In this document: in pieces, positions 7,939 through 16,779 of the stretch | How positions within the stretch are numbered: the first letter of the stretch is position 1 | Layout of the letters: every line of letters starts with the position of its first letter | Assembly: GCA_025352785.1 (NCBI GenBank) | Contig: JANXSD010000158.1 | Span: 1-37,481 of the forward strand | DNA from: Bacteroidota bacterium | GTDB taxonomy: Bacteria; Bacteroidota; Bacteroidia; AKYH767-A; OLB10 | Direction: 5' to 3' | DNA: 37,481 nt | Position numbers and translations under genes: made by a program | Notes under the pieces: generated by a model | What the model saw: only the letters and a program-made list of their open reading frames with translations | Databases searched by the model: none | Told to the model about the DNA's origin: nothing

Positions 7939-7976
7939 TAAGAATTACGTCTCGGTAGCTATCGGGATAAGAATTA
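7939..7976. repeat. Palindrome flanked by 9-bp direct repeats
   Basis: TCTCGGTAGCTATCGGGA at 7950-7967 is an inverted repeat whose two imperfections become G-U pairs in RNA. It is flanked by identical 9-base copies of TAAGAATTA at 7939-7947 and 7968-7976. Palindromes of the type CGATAGCTATCG recur between genes in some Bacteroidota, as I recall. It could be a short repeat element or a processing or termination hairpin between pdhA and E2. Confidence 0.5.
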
Positions 7977-8112
7977 AGAAAAATTTCGAAATTATTTTTT
8001 ACTTGAACAAAATTCTATTACCAATTAGATTGATGCGATGTTAAATACTAGAATGTTGTTAGATTCATCTTATCAAACAATTTATAATCCTAAATTTTAA
8101 ATAAATTTTACC

Positions 8113-9411
8113 ATGGCCGAGATAGTACGCATGCCTAAGATGAGTGATACCATGACAGAAGGAGTTTTGGTAAAGTGGCATAAAAAAGTAGGTGATAAAG
8201 TGAAGATTGGAGAACTCATGGCTGAAATCGAAACGGATAAAGCAACGATGGAGTTTGAATCTTATTTTGACGGCGTATTGCTTAATATTGGTATTGAAGA
8301 AGGCAAAGCTGCACCTGTTGATAGTATCCTTGCAGTAATCGGAAAAGAAGGAGAAGATTTTAAAGCACAATTAGCTGCGGAACAAGCAAAAGCTGTTGCT
8401 CCCATCGCCGAAGTTGCTGCTGCTGTTCCTACTCCTGCACCTATCGCTTCAAAAGTAGCTGCTGAACCAATTTCAACAACTGTTGCGGTTCCAGTAAAAT
8501 CAGAACCACGTGTTGCAGATGTAACAACACCAGTGAACACAGATGATCGTGTAAAAGTATCTCCACTTGCAAAAAAAATTGCGCAAGAAAAAGGTGTTGA
8601 TCTCGGAATGTTAAAAGGCAGCGGTGATCATGGAAGAATTGTTAAACGTGACATCGACTGGTTCAAACAAGGAGCATTTGTTCAACCAGCGACCTTAGCA
8701 ACTGGAGCTATTACTTCTGAAAGTTTTGAGGAAGTTGGTGTTTCACAAATGCGCAAAACAATTGCGAAACGTCTTTCAGAAAGTATGTTTACAGCGCCAC
8801 ATTTTTATCTCACCATGGATATTGACATGGATGATGTGATACATGCACGTGAAAGTATTAATCAAATTAACTCTGTAAAAATATCGTTTAATGATTTTGT
8901 TGTAAAAGCTGTTGCTTCTTCTTTACGTCAGCATCCTGCGGTTAATTCATCATGGCTTGGAGATAGAATTCGTACTAATCATCATATTAATATTGGAATT
9001 GCTGTTGCTGTTGAAGATGGATTATTAGTTCCTGTGGTACGCTATGCAGATACTAAAACATTATCGCAAATAGCAACTGAAGTTAAAGCATACGCGCAAA
9101 AAGCAAAAGACAAAAAACTACAACCGCAAGATTGGGAAGGGAACACGTTTACCATCTCTAACTTAGGCATGTTTAACATTGAAGAGTTTACTGCGATCAT
9201 CAATACACCCGATGCATGTATTTTAGCCGTTGGCGCAATTAAACAAATTCCTGTTGTGAAAAACGGAATGGTGCAACCTGGTAATGTGATGAAAGTTACA
9301 CTAAGTTGTGATCATCGTGTTGTAGATGGTGTTGTAGGAGCAAAATTCTTGAATACGTTTAAAGCACTTTTAGAAAATCCAATTGTTTTACTAGGTCAAG
9401 GAAATATTTAA
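8113..9411 (+). CDS. pdhC: Pyruvate dehydrogenase E2, dihydrolipoyllysine acetyltransferase
   Basis: The 432-residue protein has the standard order. A lipoyl domain occupies residues 1-80, with the lipoylated Lys43 in ETDKATMEF. An Ala/Pro/Val-rich hinge spans about 88-140. A peripheral-subunit-binding domain lies at about 145-182 (SPLAKKIAQEKGVDL then GSGDHGRIVKRDI). A CoA-dependent acyltransferase domain fills the rest, with His401-x3-Asp405 (DHRVVDG) as the catalytic motif. It passes the acetyl group from E1 to CoA in the PDH complex core. Only one lipoyl domain is present. The partner pdhA is directly upstream, which supports pyruvate rather than branched-chain specificity. Confidence 0.94.
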   Translation: MAEIVRMPKMSDTMTEGVLVKWHKKVGDKVKIGELMAEIETDKATMEFESYFDGVLLNIGIEEGKAAPVDSILAVIGKEGEDFKAQLAAEQAKAVAPIAEVAAAVPTPAPIASKVAAEPISTTVAVPVKSEPRVADVTTPVNTDDRVKVSPLAKKIAQEKGVDLGMLKGSGDHGRIVKRDIDWFKQGAFVQPATLATGAITSESFEEVGVSQMRKTIAKRLSESMFTAPHFYLTMDIDMDDVIHARESINQINSVKISFNDFVVKAVASSLRQHPAVNSSWLGDRIRTNHHINIGIAVAVEDGLLVPVVRYADTKTLSQIATEVKAYAQKAKDKKLQPQDWEGNTFTISNLGMFNIEEFTAIINTPDACILAVGAIKQIPVVKNGMVQPGNVMKVTLSCDHRVVDGVVGAKFLNTFKALLENPIVLLGQGNI

Positions 9412-9415
9412 AAAC

Positions 9416-10009
9416 ATGAACCGATTATACAACTTAAATTTTATTTATGTTGTAGTTTTTCTTGTAATTGGTTTTGTTTTTAACTCTTGTAAAAAAGAAG
9501 AGGATTCTGTTGCTACCACAGTTATTCCATTTGAAGGAAGTTTTAGAATTAACCAAATAAGTGTTCCTTTAGATTCTGCTATTGCCACTCTCGATACTTC
9601 TACAAACTTTAGCAATGGTTATTATGAACGCAGTCTCCTCATTTATCTTTTCAGCGGAAACAATCGATTACGTTTGATTGCTAATAATTGGTCATGGCAC
9701 AATCCTCCTCTTAATGGGATAACTAATAAAAATTTTATGACCTGTTCTTATGATAGCTCCTGTAACAGTTGTATCTGGAAAGCAGTTGATCATATATGTG
9801 ATGGAACAGTTATTGATTGGCTGACCACCCCTTACTCTTACACGACAGTCGGAACAAAAACAGGGTATATGAAAGTCCTTTCAAATGACAACATCAACAA
9901 GACTGTAAATTGTATTTTTAGAGCGCAAGCACTAAACGTAAACGGACAACCTGATTCTATTTTAGCAGATGGAATAATAAAGAATTTGAAGTATACTGTA
10001 AAAACCTAA
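9416..10009 (+). CDS. Lipoprotein of unknown function
   Basis: The start codon is 4 bases after the E2 stop. The 197-residue product has a hydrophobic signal of ~24 residues ending VFNSC, so Cys25 is the probable lipid anchor, followed by KKEED, as in many Bacteroidota lipoproteins. The mature part looks beta-rich and includes a segment with three closely spaced cysteines (YDSSCNSCIW, then DHICDG) that could form disulfides. I recognise no domain. Its position after pdhC may be incidental, since the spacing suggests translation on the same message but no functional link is evident. It converges on the acyl-CoA synthetase gene with 28 bases between stops. Confidence 0.75.
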   Translation: MNRLYNLNFIYVVVFLVIGFVFNSCKKEEDSVATTVIPFEGSFRINQISVPLDSAIATLDTSTNFSNGYYERSLLIYLFSGNNRLRLIANNWSWHNPPLNGITNKNFMTCSYDSSCNSCIWKAVDHICDGTVIDWLTTPYSYTTVGTKTGYMKVLSNDNINKTVNCIFRAQALNVNGQPDSILADGIIKNLKYTVKT

Positions 10010-10037
10010 AAGAATGCACTTGATTTAAATAGTTACA

Positions 10038-11810
10038 TCACTCTATATAAATTCTTTCCAGCAACTTATTATTTTCTTCTAAAATCACTCTGCGTTTGAG
10101 GCTTAATTTTGGAGTAAGTTCTCCTCTATCAATGGTCCATTCATGAGGAAGTAATTCTATTTTTTTAATCGCTTCATAATGTGAAAGAGATTTGTTTACT
10201 TCTTCTACTTCTTCCATCATGCGTACTTTCACTTGACCATTTGCAATTAATTTATCGTTTGTATCGGGCACTTCTATTCCTTTGCGAATACACCATTCTT
10301 TTAAGAAAGCAAATGCAGGAACAACGAAAGCCGCTGGAAATTTTTGATTCTCCCCTACAACCATTACTTGTTCAATAAATCGTGATTCTTTTAATTTATT
10401 TTCGATGTGTTGCGGAACAATATATTTTCCTCCAGATGTTTTAAAAATTTCTTTTTTTCGATCGGTAATTTTCAGATAAACACCATCTTCAAACATGCCA
10501 ATATCACCTGTATGAAACCAACCATCGGAATCAATTACTTCAGCCGTTAAATCAGGTCGCTTATAATATCCCAACATCAAATTCGGACCTTTACAAAGTA
10601 TCTCACCATCGTCTGCAATCTTAACCGTTACATTATTTAATAATTTGCCTACAGTTCCAAATTTTAAACCGCCAGGATCTAGTGTATTCACTGCAACAAC
10701 AGGACTAGTTTCTGTTAATCCGTAACCTTCAAGAATAGGAATTTCTGCTGCCCAAAAAACGCGCGCTAATCGTTGTTGTAATGCTGCCCCTCCCGAAATT
10801 GCGGCTTTCACATTTCCACCTAGTGCTTCTTGCCATTTGTTGAAAATTAATTTCCGTGCAATTTTCAATTTGAAGCCATACCATGCACCGTTCGCTCCAT
10901 TTGTTTCATACTTCAATCCGAGCTCTAAAGCCCAGAAAAATAATTTCTTTTTAATACCGGTAAGTTCCCCTCCTTTAGCAATTATTCGATCATATACTTT
11001 TTCGAATAATCGAGGAACGCATCCAAAGATTTCTGGCTTTACTTCTTTTAAATTATCAGCAACCTTGTCAATACTTTCTGCATAATAAATTGACACCCCT
11101 TTCGACATATACAAATAGGAAAGTGTTCGTTCATAAACATGATTCAAGGGTAGGAAACTTAATGCACGACTATGTTCATTCACTGGAGCTAAATGTGTTG
11201 CCGCGATTATTTGGCTAATAATATTGTTATGAGATAACATAACACCTTTTGGAACGCCAGTAGTACCACTAGTGTACAAAATAGTAGCCATATCATTTGC
11301 TCCAATACTAGCTCTAATACTTGCAACTTTTTCGGGTGCCGGATTTTGTTTTCCCTTCTCTAAAATCTCCGACCAGTTTGCCATTCCAGGCAATATATCA
11401 AAAGAGAAAACGCCTTTAACGCTTGGCAAATCTTTTATAACAGCAGAAACTTTATCCCATAAAATCTGATCAGAAACGAAAATATATTTTACTTCAGCAT
11501 CTTGTAGAATAAATTTCAAATCAGCTTCCGCGATGGTAGGATATATTGGTACATGAATACCACCAACTTGCATCATTCCGAGATCAAGGAAATTCCATTC
11601 AGGGCGGTTATTACTTAACGTTGCGATAGTTTGTCCCTTTTCAAGACCCATTGTTAAAAGACCGTAACTTACTAGTGCTGTTTGCTCCAGAAAATATTTA
11701 GCTGAATACTTTTTCCATTCTCCATTAATTTTATTGGCGAGTGCATCTGTTTTATCAGGATAATTTTCTCGGTAATGATCTAGTAGATCGAACAATCGGG
11801 TAACGTTCAT
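10038..11810 (-). CDS. Long-chain fatty-acid CoA ligase (AMP-dependent synthetase)
   Basis: This 590-residue protein of the ANL superfamily activates fatty acids with ATP and CoA. The phosphate-binding motif is YTSGTTGVPKG at about 179-189. Downstream are EGYGLTETSP (A5), GWFHTGDIG (A7), the hinge DRKKEIFKTSGGKYI (A8), and a C-terminal catalytic lysine in TPKLSLKRR (A10). The pattern fits the FAA1/FadD15-like long-chain class common in Bacteroidota. No membrane segment is evident. It is divergent from the nitronate monooxygenase gene, and a TATATTTG box lies upstream of its start. Substrate chain length cannot be read from sequence. Confidence 0.92.
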   Translation of the reverse strand: MNVTRLFDLLDHYRENYPDKTDALANKINGEWKKYSAKYFLEQTALVSYGLLTMGLEKGQTIATLSNNRPEWNFLDLGMMQVGGIHVPIYPTIAEADLKFILQDAEVKYIFVSDQILWDKVSAVIKDLPSVKGVFSFDILPGMANWSEILEKGKQNPAPEKVASIRASIGANDMATILYTSGTTGVPKGVMLSHNNIISQIIAATHLAPVNEHSRALSFLPLNHVYERTLSYLYMSKGVSIYYAESIDKVADNLKEVKPEIFGCVPRLFEKVYDRIIAKGGELTGIKKKLFFWALELGLKYETNGANGAWYGFKLKIARKLIFNKWQEALGGNVKAAISGGAALQQRLARVFWAAEIPILEGYGLTETSPVVAVNTLDPGGLKFGTVGKLLNNVTVKIADDGEILCKGPNLMLGYYKRPDLTAEVIDSDGWFHTGDIGMFEDGVYLKITDRKKEIFKTSGGKYIVPQHIENKLKESRFIEQVMVVGENQKFPAAFVVPAFAFLKEWCIRKGIEVPDTNDKLIANGQVKVRMMEEVEEVNKSLSHYEAIKKIELLPHEWTIDRGELTPKLSLKRRVILEENNKLLERIYIE

Positions 11811-11836
11811 CGTAAATGAATTGCTTAGCTTTATGT

Positions 11837-11844
11837 CAAATATA
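11837..11844 (-). promoter_or_regulatory. -7-type promoter box for the acyl-CoA synthetase gene
   Basis: On the minus strand this reads TATATTTG, an exact TAnnTTTG match, 26 bases before the start codon at 11810. I see no good -33 TTTG at 19-21 bases upstream, so the assignment rests on one box. Confidence 0.35.
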
Positions 11845-11940
11845 ATACATGTATTTAGATTGGCTCTTATTCAACACAATTCTACTTTTTAGTGTTGATA
11901 TGAACTAAATCATTTAATTAGCAGAAAATAAGAGAAAAAT

Positions 11941-12942
11941 ATGCAAACAGCGTTAACCGAAATGTTTAAGTTAAAGTTGCCCATTATTATGGCTCCAATG
12001 TTTTTAGTGTCGAATGAAGCGATGATTCAAGCTGCAATGCGGAATGGGATTATGGGGACTTTTCCCTCGTTAAACTACCGTAAAGAAGGGGAATTAGAAG
12101 CCATTTTGAATCAACTAAACAATTATCGAAACACTCAAAAGTGTATTGGTAATTTCGGAGTAAACTTAATTGTACAACAAACAAATCCACTTTATAAAAA
12201 ACATTTGGAAACTTGTATAAAAGCGAAAGTGCCTCTATTTATTACGAGTTTAGGAAATCCCAAAGAGGTGATTGCTCAAGCGCATGCATATGGCGGAAAA
12301 GTTTTCTGTGACGTTACGAATCTTGAACATGCGGAAAAATGTGCGTCATTAGGGTGTGATGGTTTTATCGCTGTTGGCTTAGGCGCTGGTGGGCACGCTG
12401 GCCCGTATCCAAATATGATTTTAGTGCCAGCATTACGAAAAAAATTTTCCGGTATTCCTGTAATTGCTGCAGGTGGAGTTGCAACTGGAGAAGGAATTCT
12501 ATCAATGCTGGCACTCAATTCCGCAGGTGTAAGTATAGGAACACGATTTATTGCCTCAACAGAAGCCCAAGTATCACAGGAATATAAACAGGCAGTATTA
12601 GATTCTGGCATGGAAGACATCGTACTAACTGAGCGACTTTCTGGAACTCCTTGCACCATTATCAATACACCTTATGCAAAAAAAATTGGCACCCAACAAA
12701 ATTGGTTGGAGAAATGGATGAGTAGAAATAGTACAACAAAAAAATATTTTAAAATGCTCATTCAAATACGAGGAATAAAAAAATTAGAAGAGGCTGTGAA
12801 TCCAGGGAATTATAACAACTTATGGTGTGCTGGACAAACGGTTGAACTCATTCATGATATACTTCCCTGCGAAACAATTATAGCAAATCTTGAAGAAGAA
12901 TTAAATCAAGCTTGGAAAGTATTGTCAAACAACATCAACTAA
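11941..12942 (+). CDS. Nitronate monooxygenase family protein (2-nitropropane dioxygenase-like)
   Basis: The 333-residue FMN-dependent TIM-barrel protein has the family's N-terminal LPIIMAPMFLVSN, the Gly-rich GLGAGGHAGPYP with His152 as the probable catalytic base, the phosphate-binding IAAGGVATGEGI, and GVSIGTRFIAS. Family members oxidise nitronates, and some act as enoyl reductases or other flavoenzymes, so the substrate is not certain. It is cytoplasmic. The hotdog-fold gene follows 8 bases later and the acyl-CoA synthetase gene is divergent, so a lipid-linked role is possible by context only. Confidence 0.88.
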   Translation: MQTALTEMFKLKLPIIMAPMFLVSNEAMIQAAMRNGIMGTFPSLNYRKEGELEAILNQLNNYRNTQKCIGNFGVNLIVQQTNPLYKKHLETCIKAKVPLFITSLGNPKEVIAQAHAYGGKVFCDVTNLEHAEKCASLGCDGFIAVGLGAGGHAGPYPNMILVPALRKKFSGIPVIAAGGVATGEGILSMLALNSAGVSIGTRFIASTEAQVSQEYKQAVLDSGMEDIVLTERLSGTPCTIINTPYAKKIGTQQNWLEKWMSRNSTTKKYFKMLIQIRGIKKLEEAVNPGNYNNLWCAGQTVELIHDILPCETIIANLEEELNQAWKVLSNNIN

Positions 12943-12950
12943 TCACAATT

Positions 12951-13454
12951 ATGGAGCTTGGAAATATTTTAAATAAATCGCAGTCGTCAGGGATTTATCG
13001 TAGGTTAATGAATTTCGGTTTATGGAGATTAATACCTTTTAATAGTCCGCATAAGTTCAAGATTATTGGGATAACAAATACATCCTTAAAAATTACAGTT
13101 CCTTTCATTCGAAAAAATAGAAATCATGTAAATGGAATTCATGCTTGTGCATTAGCAACAGTTTGCGAATACATTAGTGGTTTAAGTTTAGCGAGAGAAT
13201 TATCGTCGAAAGAATTTCGGATTATTTTAAAAGAAATTCAAATGACATATCATTACCAAGCAAAAATGAATGCATGTACAACTTTCAGTTTACCGACAAA
13301 TGAAGCTATTATAATTCGAGAAGAGTTAAAAAATAACGATGCTACATTTCGTCGTTATGCAGTTGAAGTTTACGACGAAAAACAGAATCATATCTGTACA
13401 GGAAATATTTATTGGCAGATAAAACCTTGGAATAAAACTAAGACTACAAATTAA
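12951..13454 (+). CDS. DUF4442 / hotdog-fold protein, possible thioesterase
   Basis: I chose ATG 12951 (167 residues) over a TTG 39 bases upstream, because the latter overlaps the previous gene. The pattern RRLMNFGLWRLIPFNSPHKFKI at the start, the NHVNGIHACALATVCEYISGL stretch in the middle, and a final beta-rich half (YAVEVYDEK, HICTGNIYWQIK) fits the DUF4442/YiiD-C hotdog family, related to acyl-CoA thioesterases (the central stretch is described here in two parts: NHVNGIHACAL, ATVCEYISGL). Substrate unknown. The last 11 bases overlap the convergent cupin gene. Confidence 0.75.
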   Translation: MELGNILNKSQSSGIYRRLMNFGLWRLIPFNSPHKFKIIGITNTSLKITVPFIRKNRNHVNGIHACALATVCEYISGLSLARELSSKEFRIILKEIQMTYHYQAKMNACTTFSLPTNEAIIIREELKNNDATFRRYAVEVYDEKQNHICTGNIYWQIKPWNKTKTTN

Positions 13455-14340
13455 TATTCAATGCTTCTGTCATTGACAATATTGCGCCAACAACTTTTAA
13501 ATATGTTTTGGCAACTTTGGCTTTCAATGGCTTTTGCCGGCTCATCATAATATCTACTTCGCCAATAAAATTTTTCCAATTAGAATCATTTAAACAATCT
13601 GATGCGACTGAAATAGTTGGTGTTACAGAATGTGCTGTATGCCACCAACCGCAAGGAATAAACAATGTTTCGCCAGGGCCAACAATAAATTTTACTGGTG
13701 TTGCTTTAGCCCAAAGCGGAAATTTTTTCAAATCAGGATTTATCTGATCATCAATCATTGAGACCCAAGGATTTTCGGAATTAGGATACACATATTCGGT
13801 TTGACTTGGTGGAATTACTGTAAATTCTTTTTGTCCATAAACCTGTGTGATGAATGCATGTAAACACATATAATCATAATGCAAGTATGGAAATTGTCCT
13901 CCTGGACTTCCAAAGAAAATTTCAAGCATATCGGCACCTCCTAAAAATTGTGAAGGAAGTAATTTACTATAAGCGCGATCAGGAGTTGCATATTTCAAGC
14001 GAGGACTTACATCTTTCACTAATTCGGGATAATCGCGATTAATTTGCAATTTGTATGGATAAGGGGCAGGATTTTCTTCAGTACCTGTAAGCATTAAGTC
14101 GATATATTCACTGAGCTTATACCATTTGCCTTGTACCTTTACATCACGATGACCATAATTTTCTCTGAAGAATTCGGGAGTAAATTTATCTTTTGCAGAC
14201 CAATTTTGACAAGCATCACCAATCACAACAGGGTAATTCGCAAACAAATGATCTTTAGCAAATTCATCATAAGAAAGACCATATTTTTTTTCTACAACAA
14301 TGTTACCCGAACGGGCTAATTCTACTGATTTCGTTGACAT
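13444..14340 (-). CDS. Cupin-like JmjC-domain protein, putative Fe(II)/2-oxoglutarate oxygenase
   Basis: Start taken at the ATG of MSTKSVELAR (298 residues), since the 16 codons upstream look non-coding. The metal facial triad is visible: His154-Tyr-Asp156 (YLHYDYM) and a distal His at 234 (CGWWHTAHS), the spacing typical of cupin_8/JmjC hydroxylases related to FIH-1. VIGDACQNW near residue 40-47 is the usual N-terminal signature. Such enzymes hydroxylate proteins or small molecules using Fe(II), O2 and 2-oxoglutarate. The substrate here is unknown. No signal peptide. It overlaps the convergent DUF4442 gene by 11 bases. Confidence 0.88.
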   Translation of the reverse strand: MSTKSVELARSGNIVVEKKYGLSYDEFAKDHLFANYPVVIGDACQNWSAKDKFTPEFFRENYGHRDVKVQGKWYKLSEYIDLMLTGTEENPAPYPYKLQINRDYPELVKDVSPRLKYATPDRAYSKLLPSQFLGGADMLEIFFGSPGGQFPYLHYDYMCLHAFITQVYGQKEFTVIPPSQTEYVYPNSENPWVSMIDDQINPDLKKFPLWAKATPVKFIVGPGETLFIPCGWWHTAHSVTPTISVASDCLNDSNWKNFIGEVDIMMSRQKPLKAKVAKTYLKVVGAILSMTEALNINL

Positions 14341-14466
14341 GATAAAAACGCATAATTTTAGACCTTCGAAAAAACTGAAAAAGTACAATTTTAAATGAAG
14401 ACTTGATTATTTTTGACCTCGATTGATAACCAATACAAATTGCGAACTTATTAAACTACTTAACTT

Positions 14467-14898
14467 ATGAAGAAAATACTATTACTTGTATTGATGTGTT
14501 GTTCTATTTCGATAACTCATGCCCAAACGATCGCTCCAACTACCGACGAAGAATATACGATGGGATTAGTAGGATATAAAATGTTTTTACAGATGGGCGT
14601 TGAACTCAAGCAAGGTTATAAAGTCAACCCTCTCGCGGAGTATGAATATGCAGATCGCAAAGCTTCTTTCAAAGGATTATTTCGTCCAGGTGAGCAGAAA
14701 CCATGTGCAATAATTATGATTTATACTAAGCTTCGTGGTGCACCTGAATATTATTGTATTCCAACTATAGATGCTCCTGAATTTTTTTGGGATCGATTTA
14801 GAACCAGTCTTGCAGGTGAAACGGATAATCAACAGGAACAATTACAGTTTTTCTGTTTCTCACTTGCGAAAGCATTAACACTTTACATTGGCAAATGA
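14467..14898 (+). CDS. Exported protein of unknown function (143 aa)
   Basis: A signal peptide (MKKILLLVLMCCSISITHAQ, cleavage likely after HA) precedes a mature domain of about 123 residues with alternating charged and aromatic stretches, such as YEYADRKASFKGLFRPGEQK and CAIIMIYTKLRGAPEYYCIP. I do not recognise a family. The TGA stop overlaps the ATG of the next gene in an ATGA arrangement, so the two products are probably made in coupled fashion and may work together in the periplasm. Confidence 0.75.
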   Translation: MKKILLLVLMCCSISITHAQTIAPTTDEEYTMGLVGYKMFLQMGVELKQGYKVNPLAEYEYADRKASFKGLFRPGEQKPCAIIMIYTKLRGAPEYYCIPTIDAPEFFWDRFRTSLAGETDNQQEQLQFFCFSLAKALTLYIGK

Positions 14899-15515
14899 AA
14901 TTAATTAGCCTCACGCTATTTTTTCTGATATTTTTGGGGTATTCGAAAGCAAATTGTCAGAGTAGTATTAAAGGATTTACTGCGTTAAGTTGTCCAGAAA
15001 AACAGTGGGTGATATGTCATTTATTTGTTGCCAAGCGTGCATTCCGAATTACGAAAGAAGTAAAAGCCTCTACTAACAAAATGCTTCACGATAGCCTTTT
15101 AGATCAATTTCCTGCTGGCGGAAAAGTAGATGCCTTTCGTCATTTATATTGGATGGCACGACTTACAGATGGAATCGGCGAAAAAAAGGCGCGGAGTTTA
15201 GGCAAAGCACATGAAATGGGAAATTATAATTCATTTTTAAGAGCTAAAGTTGAAGATGGTGAAATACCTGATTCTCTATCAGGGGTTATGGATTTAAGCA
15301 ATAATGAAGTTGGAATTTGTATTGGCAACTTACTTTACGGAAGTGAAAATAAATTTACAGAAACTGCAGTTATTGATGCGATAAATCGTGGTGAAGCAGT
15401 AATTTTGAAACGAAATAAAGCAGGACAATTAACTACTTGCAACGATGAAATTGTGGTTTATAAAATCAAGTGGTCATTACCTTATTGTCTTGTAAAATCA
15501 AATGAAGTACCGTGA
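14895..15515 (+). CDS. Exported DUF6973-like protein
   Basis: The 206-residue protein has a signal peptide (cleavage near KANCQS) and a helical domain with the pattern DAFRHLYWMARLTDGIG followed by KARSLGKAHEMGNYN and DLSNNEVGICIGNLL. The DxFRH...W, AHE and D..NN.xG spacing resembles the DUF6973 family, which carries conserved His/Asp/Glu residues suggestive of a metal-dependent hydrolase, although no activity is known to me. It overlaps the upstream exported protein by four bases. The thioredoxin-fold gene follows 64 bases later. Confidence 0.7.
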   Translation: MKLISLTLFFLIFLGYSKANCQSSIKGFTALSCPEKQWVICHLFVAKRAFRITKEVKASTNKMLHDSLLDQFPAGGKVDAFRHLYWMARLTDGIGEKKARSLGKAHEMGNYNSFLRAKVEDGEIPDSLSGVMDLSNNEVGICIGNLLYGSENKFTETAVIDAINRGEAVILKRNKAGQLTTCNDEIVVYKIKWSLPYCLVKSNEVP

Positions 15516-15579
15516 TTCATAACCAATTCATGAAAATTATTTATCATTTTTTTACTTTTACCTTCCATTAAAACAATCT

Positions 15580-16773
15580 ATGAAAAAAATAATTCTTCTA
15601 CCTTTACTACTCGTATTTAGCATTTTGAATGCACAAGCGCAATCAGAAAAAAATCAGGGAATTAATTTTCGTGAACTTACATTTGATCAGGCAATAGCGC
15701 AATCGAAAGTGGAGCATTTACCAGTATTTGTACATGGTTTTGCTTCGTGGTGTCACTTTTGTGAATTTATGAAAGATAGTATTTATACTGATAAAGAAGT
15801 TGGAGAATTTTACAACAAAAATTTTATCTCTATAAAAATTGATTTAGAAAAAGAAGGTAAAGATTTAAACAAAAAGTTGCGAGCTTCCAGTTTTCCACAA
15901 ATACTATTCTTTGATGCTGATGGGGAGATTTTACATCGTGTAGCTGGTCAGAAGCAGAAATATTCTTTTCTGCAAGTTGGAAAAGATGCGTTGGATCCTT
16001 TGAAAAGATTTCAATCGTATGAAATAAAATATAAAACAGGGAAATTAAGTGATGATGAGGCTCCCATTTATTTTCGATTATTATCTGGAGCTGCGATAGA
16101 ATATCAACCAACAGTTAATAATTACTTAATGCGAATTCCAGACTCCTTATTTACGAGTGTAAATACATGGAGGATCATCAATGAGTTTTTACGCGAAGTA
16201 GATATGCCATCCATGACACGATTTATGCAACGAAGAAGGGATTTTGCAATGAAATATACCCCCGACAGTGTAGATAACAGAATTCTTGCGAACTATAATG
16301 CTTCATTGATGATGCTAGTTCAAAAACTTGACACCATGACGTATAATTCGATGTTAGGAAAGCTTGAAATATCTAAATTAGATTTGGCACCGAAAATTAT
16401 TGCGTATGCAACGTTAAATAAATATAAACTGAAATCGGAGTGGGAAGAATATCAAAAATTTGCGCCAACATTTGTTGAGACCTATTGCCAAACCGATCAT
16501 CGTAGAATGAATGAAGTGGTGTTTATACTTTATGAAAGAGGACAAGGAACTGCGATACTCGAACAGGCTGAAGGATGGTCGAAGAAATGTGTTGCCATGG
16601 TAGATAATTTCAAATACAACAGTACTTATGCGAGCATCCTTTACAAATTAGGAAAGAAGGAAGAAGCACTTAAAACAATTAATCATGCATTGGAGTTAGG
16701 AACTAAAGCAGGTGCAGATATAAAACAAGCTTCATTACTTAGAGAAAAAATTCAAGAGATGCCAACTAATTAA
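15580..16773 (+). CDS. Periplasmic thioredoxin-fold protein with C-terminal helical region
   Basis: The 397-residue protein has a signal peptide (cleavage after NAQA, about residue 20) and an N-terminal thioredoxin domain. Its redox motif is Cys58-His-Phe-Cys61 (WCHFCEFM), and the cis-proline segment is SSFPQILFFD. Residues ~150-390 are helical, and the final part (YASILYKLGKKEEALKTINH) looks like a TPR-type repeat. It probably acts as a thiol-disulfide oxidoreductase or chaperone in the periplasm. CHFC with His and Phe is close to the thioredoxin-like DUF255/thioredoxin_7 type. It converges on the amidohydrolase gene with only 6 bases between stops. Confidence 0.85.
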   Translation: MKKIILLPLLLVFSILNAQAQSEKNQGINFRELTFDQAIAQSKVEHLPVFVHGFASWCHFCEFMKDSIYTDKEVGEFYNKNFISIKIDLEKEGKDLNKKLRASSFPQILFFDADGEILHRVAGQKQKYSFLQVGKDALDPLKRFQSYEIKYKTGKLSDDEAPIYFRLLSGAAIEYQPTVNNYLMRIPDSLFTSVNTWRIINEFLREVDMPSMTRFMQRRRDFAMKYTPDSVDNRILANYNASLMMLVQKLDTMTYNSMLGKLEISKLDLAPKIIAYATLNKYKLKSEWEEYQKFAPTFVETYCQTDHRRMNEVVFILYERGQGTAILEQAEGWSKKCVAMVDNFKYNSTYASILYKLGKKEEALKTINHALELGTKAGADIKQASLLREKIQEMPTN

Positions 16774-16779
16774 TTTTTA

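Noticed and set aside
12276-12665. 129-codon open frame opposite the nitronate monooxygenase gene.
   Set aside because: Lies wholly inside a well-recognised gene on the other strand, with composition typical of an antisense shadow.
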